Assembly: GCA_937901915.1 (NCBI GenBank)
Contig: CALGUD010000001.1
Span: 1-25,697, forward strand
Direction: 5' to 3'
Origin: an uncultured Flavobacteriaceae bacterium
Lineage (GTDB): Bacteria; Bacteroidota; Bacteroidia; Flavobacteriales; Flavobacteriaceae
DNA length: 25,697 bases
The notes under the pieces are model-generated. The model was not told the DNA's origin. It ran no database searches and saw only the letters and a list, made by a program, of their open reading frames with translations. Positions 6,736 through 15,200 of this stretch are shown piece by piece. The position numbers were made by a program, and so were the translations under genes. How positions within the stretch are numbered: the stretch's first letter is position 1; each line of letters opens with the position of its first letter.

Positions 6736-8190
6736 TTAGTTTCCATTTTTAACGGTGCGTACACTATTTAAAGGAATTGTGTTTTTAGAATAAATTTCTG
6801 ATAGTTGTACTTCCAGTCCAGGGTCATAGGCATTAGCAAACCCATTAATGATAGTACCGTCTTCATTAGCAATTATCATTTTGTTGAGGCTGTTGAGAAC
6901 AAATTTTTTACTCATTTCCTGGAAATCAGCACATCTGTATTGAATGTCAGGATTTAATTTATATGCTGTTAAATTATTAATCCATTTACTGTGATTCTCA
7001 TTAACATTTATACCAATAAAATTAAAATGAGGGTATAGAGCTTTTAATTCTTCAACCCTTTTATTAATTTTTTTCATGTGGTTTCTTTGATTTATAGACC
7101 AAAAGTAATAAACAGTTGTTTTATTCTGGTATAAACTATCAGTAGAGATTTTTGTGCCATCTTGTCTTACTAATTCTATTTGAGGCATTGTTTTACCGGT
7201 TTGTAAATCCTGAATACCGTCATAGAGTTCATTTATTTCATCTCCATGTTTATTATTCTTAGATAAATTATTAAACTCGGCAATAAATTTTTGATTGTTT
7301 ACCGGATTGTGGTCACCGAGTAAATAATCATAAGCAGCATTTCTGAAAAGGTTGTCCCTTAAATTTTGTTCTTTAGCTAAACTGTCAATTAAATGAAGTT
7401 TATGCATGTGGTAGTGTAGAGTTTGCTCTATTCGGCCATTTCTTTTAGAGCAATCAGATAAACAATCTACATAAGATAAATTATTAAAATGCATAACCAT
7501 ATAATTTAAATATGGCCTGAAATAGCTTAACGAAGCATCTTGATAATGATCAACGCTGCGGTAGCTGTAAAAATCTTTAGGGAGTTCTTTAACATAATGT
7601 AACCGATGTTTGTTTTTATGCATATAGGGATATATTTCCATATTCGCATAATGAGAAAAATCTATTACAGCCCGGGTTATTTTTTTTGCATTCGCAGATA
7701 ATTTGTAATCTCCTAAAAGATTTTGATACTGATCCATTTTCATGGATTGAAGTGAATCAATTTTATGCCTGAAATCATCGGCTTCAAGAGAATAATAGTT
7801 ATGAATGAGTCCTTTTTCATCTTCATTAACCAAAAACATATCAATAAGAAAATTATTTTTTTCGGAGCCTCTTCCTGAAAATACAAGGGATTCGTCAAAA
7901 TCCAGCGTATTTAAACGCATCATGATACTGTCGCCTCGTTCTATGAATACATACTGGTATTCAAGGTGTTGAAAATTATATAACCCTTCATTAAAATCTT
8001 CAAGCTTAAACATAAACCTGTTCGTTTCATCAATTTCAGCAGAATCTATAACCATATCGTCCTTTAAAAGCACAACGTAGTCACTTTTAGGATTAACAAT
8101 TTCACCTCCAAAATAAGCAGTAGAAGTATTACTTCTATTACCGCAACTGAAAAGAGAAAAAATTAGAACTGCTAATAAAACGTTTTTCAT
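6736..8190 (-). CDS. TlpA-like thioredoxin-fold lipoprotein without the CxxC motif (484 aa)
   Basis: This is a predicted lipoprotein facing the periplasm. A signal peptide ends in the lipobox LFSC, with the lipidated Cys at residue 16. Residues ~25-105 resemble the beta-rich N-terminal domain (DUF4369-like) often fused to TlpA-type proteins in Bacteroidota. A long helical region follows to about 330. Residues ~335-470 have the thioredoxin-like order: a TMPQIELVRQDG entry, YYFWS at 361-365, then FNFIGINVNE. Where a TlpA protein has WCxxC, this protein reads SINQRNH (365-371), so the redox cysteines are absent and disulfide reductase activity is not expected. It may instead act as a binding or scaffold domain. 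A TACATTTG box lies about 50 bases upstream of the start. The fold assignment is fairly sure, the role unknown. Confidence 0.82.
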   Translation of the reverse strand: MKNVLLAVLIFSLFSCGNRSNTSTAYFGGEIVNPKSDYVVLLKDDMVIDSAEIDETNRFMFKLEDFNEGLYNFQHLEYQYVFIERGDSIMMRLNTLDFDESLVFSGRGSEKNNFLIDMFLVNEDEKGLIHNYYSLEADDFRHKIDSLQSMKMDQYQNLLGDYKLSANAKKITRAVIDFSHYANMEIYPYMHKNKHRLHYVKELPKDFYSYRSVDHYQDASLSYFRPYLNYMVMHFNNLSYVDCLSDCSKRNGRIEQTLHYHMHKLHLIDSLAKEQNLRDNLFRNAAYDYLLGDHNPVNNQKFIAEFNNLSKNNKHGDEINELYDGIQDLQTGKTMPQIELVRQDGTKISTDSLYQNKTTVYYFWSINQRNHMKKINKRVEELKALYPHFNFIGINVNENHSKWINNLTAYKLNPDIQYRCADFQEMSKKFVLNSLNKMIIANEDGTIINGFANAYDPGLEVQLSEIYSKNTIPLNSVRTVKNGN

Positions 8191-8205
8191 GCATCAATTT
8201 TCATG

Positions 8206-8246
8206 AACAGTGTTTATACTGTTGCCTATTACTTTAAACAAATGTA
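8206..8246 (-). promoter_or_regulatory. Candidate -7 box and inverted repeat before the lipoprotein gene
   Basis: On the minus strand TACATTTG (8246-8239) matches the Bacteroidota -7 consensus. Between it and the ATG at 8190 lies an inverted repeat, AACAGT-GTTTAT-ACTGTT (8206-8223), placed where a repressor or a leader hairpin would act. No -33 TTG is seen at standard spacing, so support is partial. Confidence 0.35.
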
Positions 8247-8339
8247 ACAAAGCCAGTTAAGCTTTGATGTTAATAGCTAGTTAAATATATTCATTTGAAA
8301 CGTTAATCATTAAATAAATATAAATAATGCTTTATTTGT

Positions 8340-8347
8340 TATTTTTG
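8340..8347 (+). promoter_or_regulatory. Candidate -7 box of the ABC-F gene
   Basis: The bases TATTTTTG match TAnnTTTG and lie 31 bases before the ATG at 8379, a leader length like that of the other promoters here. A -33 TTG at 20-base spacing is missing, so this is moderate evidence only. Confidence 0.4.
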
Positions 8348-8378
8348 CCCTTAAATTCGCAAATCAAAAATAGAATAA

Positions 8379-10004
8379 ATGTTAACAGTATCAAATCTTT
8401 CAGTTCAGTTTGGAAAAAGAATCCTGTTTGACGAGGTTAATGCAACCTTTACACAGGGCAATTGTTATGGAATTATAGGAGCTAATGGGGCTGGAAAATC
8501 TACCTTTTTAAAAATTATTTCAGGCCAAATAGACCCAACCAGTGGGCATGTTCATTTAGAACCGGGTAAAAGAATGTCGGTTTTAGAACAGGATCATTAT
8601 GCATATGATGATTTTACTGTTTTAGAAACTGTCATTATTGGAAATAAGCCTTTGTATGATGTAAAAAAAGAAATAGATGCACTCTATGCGGATTATTCGG
8701 ATGAGAATGCAGACCGGATTGGTGAATTGCAAGTTCAATTTGAAGAAATGAACGGGTGGAATGCCGATAGTAACGCAGCAGCCTTGTTATCTAATCTTGG
8801 TATTGCAGAAGATATTCATTACACTAAAATGGGCGATCTGGACGGAAAGCTTAAAGTACGTGTCTTGCTTGCACAGGCCTTGTTCGGGAATCCTGATGTG
8901 TTAATTATGGATGAGCCAACAAACGACCTGGATTTTGAAACTATTTCGTGGTTGGAAAATTTCCTTGCGAACTATGAGAATACCGTTATTGTAGTATCAC
9001 ACGACAGGCATTTCCTGGATTCTGTGTGTACTCATATTTCAGATATTGATTTTGGCAAGATAAATCAATACAGCGGTAACTACACCTTTTGGTATGAAAG
9101 TAGCCAATTGGCAGCCCGTCAACGAGCTCAACAGAATAAAAAAGCTGAAGAAAAAGCAAAAGAGCTGCAGGAATTTATTATGCGTTTTAGTGCTAACGTG
9201 GCTAAAAGCAAACAGGCCACATCACGAAAAAAGATGCTTGAAAAATTAAAAATAGACGATATAAAACCATCCAGCAGGCGTTATCCGGCCATTATTTTTG
9301 AAAGGGAGCGAGAAGCGGGTGATCAGATCCTAAATGTAGAAAATCTCTCTTATTCGCAGGATGGAGAAATTCTTTTTCAAAATGTAAACATAAATCTTGC
9401 AAAAGGAGATAAAGTAGCTATTATATCTAAAGACTCAAGGGCTACAACAGCTTTTTATGAAATATTAAACGGGAAAGTAAAAGCCGATTCAGGTAAATAC
9501 CAATGGGGTGTGACTACTATTCAATCCTATTTACCAGTAGATAATGCAGAATATTTCAACACAAACCTGAATTTAGTAGATTGGCTTCGCCAGTGGGCTA
9601 AAACAGAAGAAGAACGCGAAGAGGTTTACATACGTGGTTTTTTAGGTAAAATGTTGTTTAGCGGAGAAGAAGCTTTGAAAAAATGCAGTGTGCTTTCAGG
9701 TGGTGAAAAGGTTAGATGTATGCTAAGTAGAATGATGATGATGAGAGCCAATGTAGTGATGCTTGATGAACCAACAAATCATTTGGACCTGGAAAGTATT
9801 ACAGCTTTTAATAATTCCTTAAAAAACTTTAAAGGAACTGTACTTATTACTACGCATGATCATGAGTTTGCGCAAACTGTAGCAAACAGGATTATAGAAT
9901 TAACACCAAATGGAGCAATTGACAGGTATTCAACTTTTGATGATTATATGGCTGATAAGAGTATTAAAGAATTACGGAATAAAATGTATTCGGTTACAGC
10001 CTAA
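8379..10004 (+). CDS. ABC-F family ATPase, YbiT-like (541 aa)
   Basis: This is a soluble, duplicated ABC ATPase without membrane domains, as in the ABC-F proteins that act on the ribosome. NBD1 has Walker A GANGAGKST (34-42), Walker B VLIMDEPTNDLD with Glu179, and the switch VSHDRHF. A charged linker helix pair of the ABC-F type runs from ~240 to 305 (RFSANVAKSKQATSR). NBD2 has the signature LSGGEKVR (439-446) and Walker B VVMLDEPTNHLD with Glu464. Two motifs are degenerate: the NBD1 signature reads DLDGKLK (153-159), and the NBD2 Walker A position reads SKDSRATT (350-357), lacking the P-loop Gly and Lys. Overall order, length and the TPNGAIDRYSTFDDYM end resemble E. coli YbiT. A -7 box lies upstream and a shared hairpin terminator lies downstream. 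The precise role in translation is not known. Confidence 0.93.
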   Translation: MLTVSNLSVQFGKRILFDEVNATFTQGNCYGIIGANGAGKSTFLKIISGQIDPTSGHVHLEPGKRMSVLEQDHYAYDDFTVLETVIIGNKPLYDVKKEIDALYADYSDENADRIGELQVQFEEMNGWNADSNAAALLSNLGIAEDIHYTKMGDLDGKLKVRVLLAQALFGNPDVLIMDEPTNDLDFETISWLENFLANYENTVIVVSHDRHFLDSVCTHISDIDFGKINQYSGNYTFWYESSQLAARQRAQQNKKAEEKAKELQEFIMRFSANVAKSKQATSRKKMLEKLKIDDIKPSSRRYPAIIFEREREAGDQILNVENLSYSQDGEILFQNVNINLAKGDKVAIISKDSRATTAFYEILNGKVKADSGKYQWGVTTIQSYLPVDNAEYFNTNLNLVDWLRQWAKTEEEREEVYIRGFLGKMLFSGEEALKKCSVLSGGEKVRCMLSRMMMMRANVVMLDEPTNHLDLESITAFNNSLKNFKGTVLITTHDHEFAQTVANRIIELTPNGAIDRYSTFDDYMADKSIKELRNKMYSVTA

Positions 10005-10010
10005 ATAGAA

Positions 10011-10041
10011 ACAGGCAGCTTCTAATGTAGAGGCTGCCTGT
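10011..10041. terminator. Bidirectional terminator between convergent genes
   Basis: A perfect 9-bp stem, ACAGGCAGC / GCTGCCTGT, encloses a 13-base loop that can extend the stem with one mismatch. It lies 7 bases after the stop of the plus-strand ABC-F gene and 21 bases from the stop of the minus-strand DUF2007 gene. The T-rich flank on the plus strand (TATTTTGATTT) supports termination. Confidence 0.75.
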
Positions 10042-10061
10042 ATTTTGATTTAAAAAATAGG

Positions 10062-10295
10062 TTAACTTTCAATCTCCCCTAATTCTTCTTTTAACAGCGC
10101 TTCAGCTTTTACAAATTCATCTTCATGAACAAATACCCGGGCCTGTCCAAAAACAGGTGGAGCGAAACCCGCAAGCCTTCCTGATTCGGATTCATCCTTA
10201 ATAATGGGAGTAATATTGATTTCTTTCAATTTAGATTCTATCAATTTTGCATTCACCATCGGGCCGGTATAGATTTTTTTATAATGTGTTTCCAT
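10062..10295 (-). CDS. DUF2007 domain protein (77 aa)
   Basis: This is a small soluble protein of the DUF2007 family (a putative signal-transducing, ferredoxin-like fold). The pattern is visible: an N-terminal strand KKIYTGPMVNAKLIESKLKE, where a short strand is followed by the helix that carries two positions of the NAKLIES motif, a middle strand pair NITPIIKDE, a Gly-rich turn (AGFAPPVFGQARVFV), and a final helix DEFVKAEALLKEEL. The full family length is present and the start is an ATG. It follows the TonB-family gene by 65 bases on the same strand and could be its second cistron. Family members have no established biochemical activity that I can name; some are C-terminal or N-terminal partners of other regulatory domains. 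Confidence 0.85.
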   Translation of the reverse strand: METHYKKIYTGPMVNAKLIESKLKEINITPIIKDESESGRLAGFAPPVFGQARVFVHEDEFVKAEALLKEELGEIES

Positions 10296-10360
10296 AATAT
10301 TATTGCTTTGTAATAAAGATACTCATTATTTATTAAGTATGAAATCAATAATGATTTGGT

Positions 10361-11086
10361 TTATTGGTTCATTAATTTAAATATTACAGGTAAACTGTAT
10401 TTAACTTTTACCGGTTTTCCTCTCTGTCGTCCCGGGGTCATTTGGGGTAAAGACTTCATTAAGTTCTCAGCAGATTCCTGAAGAATAAAATCAGGTGCCC
10501 TGGACATAATATTAACAATATGACCCTTTTCATCTATTGTAAACTGCACATACACTTTACCTTGTATATTATTATTCATAGCACTTTGTGGATAATGAAA
10601 ATTCTTTTGAATGTGTAGTTGCATCATTTCAACAAAACACTTTCTCATTAATTCCTTAGGGGTACCTTCACAACCAGGAAAAATGGGAACCTCTTCTATC
10701 AGGGCAAAAGGGACATAAATCTCTTCTACAACTTCAGCAACCTGCACTTCTTCTACACTAATAATCCGATCTGGTATAGCTTCATTCTGGTCGGTTTCAG
10801 TACTGGTTATTTCAGTCTCTTCAATTTCAACTTCATCAGCTACTATTTCAATTGTTTCAGGTGGTGCTACAGGAGGAGGAGGAGGTGGTGTGTTCAAATT
10901 TGTCATAGGAATTTCTTCACGATATTCTTTGTCCTCAGTGAGATTATAACTTAACACTGTTTCAGTGTCATACGTTTTCATTTCAAGTGCCATCCATGTT
11001 AAAAATAACATTAAGCATACCCCAAAGGAGAAGTATAAACCTCTGTCCTTATTAAGATCAAATTTCGGATTTTTTTTAACTTCCAT
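10361..11086 (-). CDS. TonB family protein / energy transducer (241 aa)
   Basis: This is an inner-membrane anchored protein that reaches across the periplasm. A single transmembrane helix lies at about 17-35 after a basic cytoplasmic start. A proline run at 67-72 (PPPPPP) follows, then an acidic Glu/Val/Ile-rich spacer to about 125, and a C-terminal TonB domain at about 150-240 with the typical GKVYVQFTIDEKGHIVNI and LPVIFKL strands. The segment EVPIFPGCEG ... MRKCF, with two cysteines, is typical of Bacteroidota TonB proteins. The spacer is acidic rather than the Pro/Lys spacer of E. coli TonB. In the family such proteins pass proton-motive energy from ExbB/ExbD to outer-membrane receptors, but no exbB, exbD or receptor gene is nearby, so the partner receptor is unknown. 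A palindrome ATGAC-ATTA-GTCAT at 11139-11152 lies upstream. Confidence 0.9.
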   Translation of the reverse strand: MEVKKNPKFDLNKDRGLYFSFGVCLMLFLTWMALEMKTYDTETVLSYNLTEDKEYREEIPMTNLNTPPPPPPVAPPETIEIVADEVEIEETEITSTETDQNEAIPDRIISVEEVQVAEVVEEIYVPFALIEEVPIFPGCEGTPKELMRKCFVEMMQLHIQKNFHYPQSAMNNNIQGKVYVQFTIDEKGHIVNIMSRAPDFILQESAENLMKSLPQMTPGRQRGKPVKVKYSLPVIFKLMNQ

Positions 11087-11214
11087 GACTTTAACATCTT
11101 TTGTTAGTTAAAATTATGAATATTTAACAGTCTGGAATATGACATTAGTCATGAACAGAAGAAGCTTTTTAAATGAATTTAAGAGTGTTAAATGAAAGTT
11201 TAAGAATGATATTA

Positions 11215-11931
11215 CTAATTAAAATATTTACTGTTCCAAATGGCATGATTAAAGTTTTTCCCTAATGCTACACCATAAAAAAGTGTGATAGCGGCTACCA
11301 TTTTAAATATAAAAATAAATAAGAGCCAAAACATTGAAGAATCTCCTTCTCGGGCAAATAACCGCATTGGCAATAATTCAGTTGTTACATAACTTACAAT
11401 CAAAATTAAAGCGGTTAAGTTGATAAAATTTTTAAAAGGTAATACTAATAATTTTCTTAATGGATGTAGATCATTGCCCCATTTGTGAATCAGATAAAAA
11501 TAATCATTACCAATGGGGGCAAAAAGCAGGGGGTCGTCTGCATTTTCAAGTTTAAATACTTTTGAAGGGGCAATAATTCTGAACCCCTGAATTTGTATTT
11601 GGTGTTTTTTTTCCAGTTTTTTGATTTCTGAAATGGCTTTTCGGGGATAATTTCCTTTAAAATATTTAGTGTCTAAAAATCTCAGCCTGTAATCAACACA
11701 TATTTTTTTAATATGGGATATGTTATAAACCCTGTCAGCTTCCAGTATATCTATATTAAAGCTGTTGGTAATGTTTTCCTTAGAACTCCTAAGCTTATTT
11801 TGTATTTGCACTTCATGGCGTGCATCAGTTTTAAGCAAAGAATTTACCTGCTCTAATATCGTATTTGGATGACTGATTTTATTCCTGTAATTGCGAAGTT
11901 TTTCTTCTACATTGGTTTTTTTTAATAACAT
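11215..11931 (-). CDS. Conserved-looking membrane protein of unknown function (238 aa)
   Basis: I do not recognise the family. The first ~160 residues are soluble and basic, with helical stretches and a beta segment that ends in FAPIGNDYFYLIHKWGNDLH. Two hydrophobic helices follow near 170-192 and 202-225, and the protein ends in a short tail, so it looks like a C-terminally anchored membrane protein. The start at the ATG at 11931 is chosen over an in-frame TTG at 11958 because that TTG forms part of a well-placed TAAATTTG promoter box; a transcript starting downstream of it could not include it. The gene is monocistronic and divergent from the large surface-protein cluster. It lies 128 bases upstream of the TonB-family gene on the same strand. 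Confidence 0.75.
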   Translation of the reverse strand: MLLKKTNVEEKLRNYRNKISHPNTILEQVNSLLKTDARHEVQIQNKLRSSKENITNSFNIDILEADRVYNISHIKKICVDYRLRFLDTKYFKGNYPRKAISEIKKLEKKHQIQIQGFRIIAPSKVFKLENADDPLLFAPIGNDYFYLIHKWGNDLHPLRKLLVLPFKNFINLTALILIVSYVTTELLPMRLFAREGDSSMFWLLFIFIFKMVAAITLFYGVALGKNFNHAIWNSKYFN

Positions 11932-11955
11932 CTTCTTTTCATTTAGCAATCCTAT

Positions 11956-11986
11956 CAAATTTAATTAAATAGCTTTTTTTAAACAA
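11956..11986 (-). promoter_or_regulatory. Promoter of the 238-aa membrane protein gene
   Basis: On the minus strand TTG (11986-11984) is followed after 20 bases by TAAATTTG (11963-11956). This is the same geometry as the promoters of the transaldolase gene and the regulatory operon. It fixes the start of translation at the ATG at 11931, giving a leader of only about 15-20 bases. Confidence 0.7.
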
Positions 11987-12280
11987 GAGGGGATGGGTTA
12001 AAATTTGAAATATAAAAACCTGAATTGGTAGCCTTTAGTATAGTTTTAATATTTACCAAGACCGCAATTTTGTGAATTTGACAATAAAATATAGAGGCAT
12101 AATAAATATTATTTTATTGAGCAAATAAAGATAAATTATCAGTAAAAAATCACATTTTATTATGGGTTTACACCTATTTTCTTTGAAAATAGAATTGAAG
12201 AATGTAAATTGATAGTCGTTTTAACATTCATTTAACAATGGTTTTCTGTACTCCCCAAGCCCTAAAAACTATGAATTAAT
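11987..12280. other. Divergent intergenic region upstream of the surface-protein cluster
   Basis: Together with the promoter above, this AT-rich stretch separates a minus-strand gene from the large plus-strand cluster. I found no exact TAnnTTTG box on the plus strand and no reading frame worth calling. The best local structure is the perfect inverted repeat at 12174-12192. The promoter of the cluster must lie here, or the cluster uses a non-consensus promoter. Confidence 0.5.
12174..12192. promoter_or_regulatory. Perfect inverted repeat 89 bases before the cluster
   Basis: CTATTTTC-TTT-GAAAATAG is a perfect 8-bp inverted repeat with a 3-base centre. It lies 89 bases upstream of the first ATG of the surface-protein cluster, and has no T run, so it fits an operator for a dimeric regulator better than a terminator. 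The function is inference from position. Confidence 0.35.
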
Positions 12281-15200
12281 ATGAAGAGAACTTTACTTGT
12301 CCCTTTTTTACTGCTAATAAATTTTTTCTGTATCTACGCACATACGGGAAAAGACTCTATTGTGACTACACAAGCAAATAGTAGCGTAAAATTAAATTCT
12401 ACAGTTACACAAAAAGCACTTCAAAACCTTAATCTGGACTTTCCTATACAAGAACAGGCATTTAAATACGCTTCTTCAGAGCGAGCAGAATTTACCTTCA
12501 ATAGTATTTATTCCGAATATCCTGTCAGTGAAAATATAAATAACAAACGTGAGGAAGCGAAAGGAAGTTTTGAAGAGATAGAATCTGGTAACAGCTGGGT
12601 CACTTCAGTAAATAATGAGGATATAAGCACCTTGCCTATTGGGGTCAAGCATTATATGAATGAAGTAGAGTATGCAATAGGAATAGCCAAAGCACGGATT
12701 TATCCACAATATACAGAACTCACGGTTTTTGCACGTGTTACATTGCCCCAAACAGATGAGCAGGGAGCACCCATAGAGTTATTTTTTGGTGCCAATAATG
12801 TAAAGCTCTCCCACCAGGGAGGAATTATGGGCGATGCGAACCTGGTTTTATTAGGCGATGTTTTTATTCCGTTTAATGCAGGAAATTGGTTATTATCCTT
12901 TAAAGGAGGTTTTAATTATGATACCGGAAATACTGAAAATCTCACCTATGTAACCATTAACTGTGACGGCATAAAAGAAATGTCACTCATGGGCGAAGTC
13001 CAGTTTTCAAGGCAAATGATTACACCTGTTGATGAAAAGGGGATGCCATTGCCGGAAACAAGAGCCTATACCAATCCAGATGGTAGTAAAACTCAAGTTC
13101 CCAACCGTGTACATGCGGCTTTTAGTATAGTAGCTTCAGACTGGAATGATATCGTGGTAGATATAAGTATATCCCCCTTCGTTTTATCAAAACACCCGGA
13201 TAAATTTATGTTCTCCGCTAATCACGCCGTATTTGATTTTAGTGATCTCAGAACAGAAAATGTGCGTTTTCCACAATATTATTATGATAATAATTTGCTA
13301 ATGCCAAACCAGGAAAGCTGGAGGGGGGTGTATGTACAGTCATTGCAGGTAGGCCTGCCAAAAGAATTCAAGACAACAAAAAGTATTCAGTCAAACAAGC
13401 GCGTAACATTCACCGCAATGGATATGATCATAGATAACTTTGGCGTTTCTGGTTATTTTGCAATAGACAATCTCTTTCCTCTTCAGGAAGGAAGGACCGA
13501 CGAACAAAATGCCTGGTCCTTTTCTGTAGACCATATAGGTGTTAAGCTTACTGCCAATAAACTGGCAAGCGCCGATTTTTCGGGACAAGTAGTTTTGCCG
13601 ATAGGTGATAAAACAGATGAAATAATCAATGTTAATGAAGGGCAACAAACATTTGGGTTAGGATATCAGGGCATTATAAGTGAAGAAGAGTATTCAATGT
13701 CTGTTTTTACTACAGAAACTATTGATTTTAATATCTGGAAGGCTAAAGCTCAATTACTGCCCAATTCGGGAGTAGAGCTAAAGGTTCGTGATGGCCGGTT
13801 TCTTCCAAAAGCCATACTAAATGGCCGTATGGCTATCTCTGCCAGCCAGAAAGAGTCTATGGAAAATGAAGGGCAAATTGATGAAAACAAAAAATCTATA
13901 CAGTTTCAGGGCATACAGTTCCAGGAATTAGTACTTCAGACCGAGTCTCCTATATTGCAGGTTGGGTATTTTGGATACAATGACGAAGTAAAAATTATGA
14001 ATTTCCCTGTTTCTATTGGGAATATTGAATTAAGCTCAATCAATTCACAAACCATACTGGGCTTTGACCTGAAGTTTAACCTGATGGGAGAAGGTGACAA
14101 AGGCTTTGCCGCCGATACGCGTTTAGAATTTTTCTCAAGTGTAAGGGCCGAAAATTACAAGCAACGCTGGCAATACGAGCGTGTAAAATTAGCCCGTATT
14201 TTTCTTCAGGCTGATATGGGGGCCTTTAAAATGGAAGGCGACCTTACCCTTATGGAAAACGACCCTGAATACGGAGATGGCTTTGCCGCCCGCTTAAAAG
14301 TTGAAATGGAAGCTCTAAAGGGAGTTACTGTAGAAGCCAAAGCTATTTTTGGTAAGATAGATTTCAGGTATTGGTATTTTGATGTGATGGTAGATAATCT
14401 GCCTACCGGAAAGGCACCTACAGGTATTACCCTGAAAGGCCTGGGTGGCGGTGCTTTTTATAAGATGAAAAGAAGAGGCTTCGGATCATCTTTTTCACCA
14501 TCCGGACTGGCCTATGTACCCGATAAAGACTCAAGCCTTGGGCTTAAAGCCATGATGCTTTTTGGAGTGGTAAATGACAAAGCCCTCAACGGTGGGGCCG
14601 GTTTTGAGATCCTCTTTAATAAAAACGGGGGTGTAAACCGAATGGGATTATATGGAGAAGCCCACGTAATGCAGGCTTTTGATATTCCCAACCCTGCAGC
14701 AGCAATTACAGGAAAGATGAAAGAAATGGCCGATAAGGCAGGATTAAATGACATGGTAGATAAACTATCTGGTGAGAAGCTAACGAAACCTTTTGTAGAA
14801 CGGGCTACAGATGAATATCCCGCCAGCGTATCTGGCGAAGCAGGCTTAAATGCTTATATAGGAATAGAATACGATTTTGAAAATAAAATATTACACGGAG
14901 AATTGGATATCTATGTAAATGTAGCCGGTGGAATTATAACCGGAAGAGCCTCTGGTGGAAGGGCCGGATGGGCAGTTATTCACCTATCCCCTGATGAATG
15001 GTACCTGCATATGGGAACACCACAAGACCGTTTAGGGTTAAAGGTAGGCCTCGGGCCCCTGAGTATTGAAGCCGGTGGATATTTTATGATTGGCGATTAC
15101 ATGCCTGCGAGTCCACCACCACCTCCCGAAGTAGCACAAATATTAGGGTTGGAAGCTGAAAGTCTGAACTATATGCGCGATGAAAATTCGTTGGGCACAG

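Noticed and set aside
11932..11958. TTG start giving a 247-aa version of the membrane protein
   Set aside because: The TTG lies inside a TAAATTTG promoter box, so it would not be in the mRNA. The ATG at 11931 follows with a short leader.
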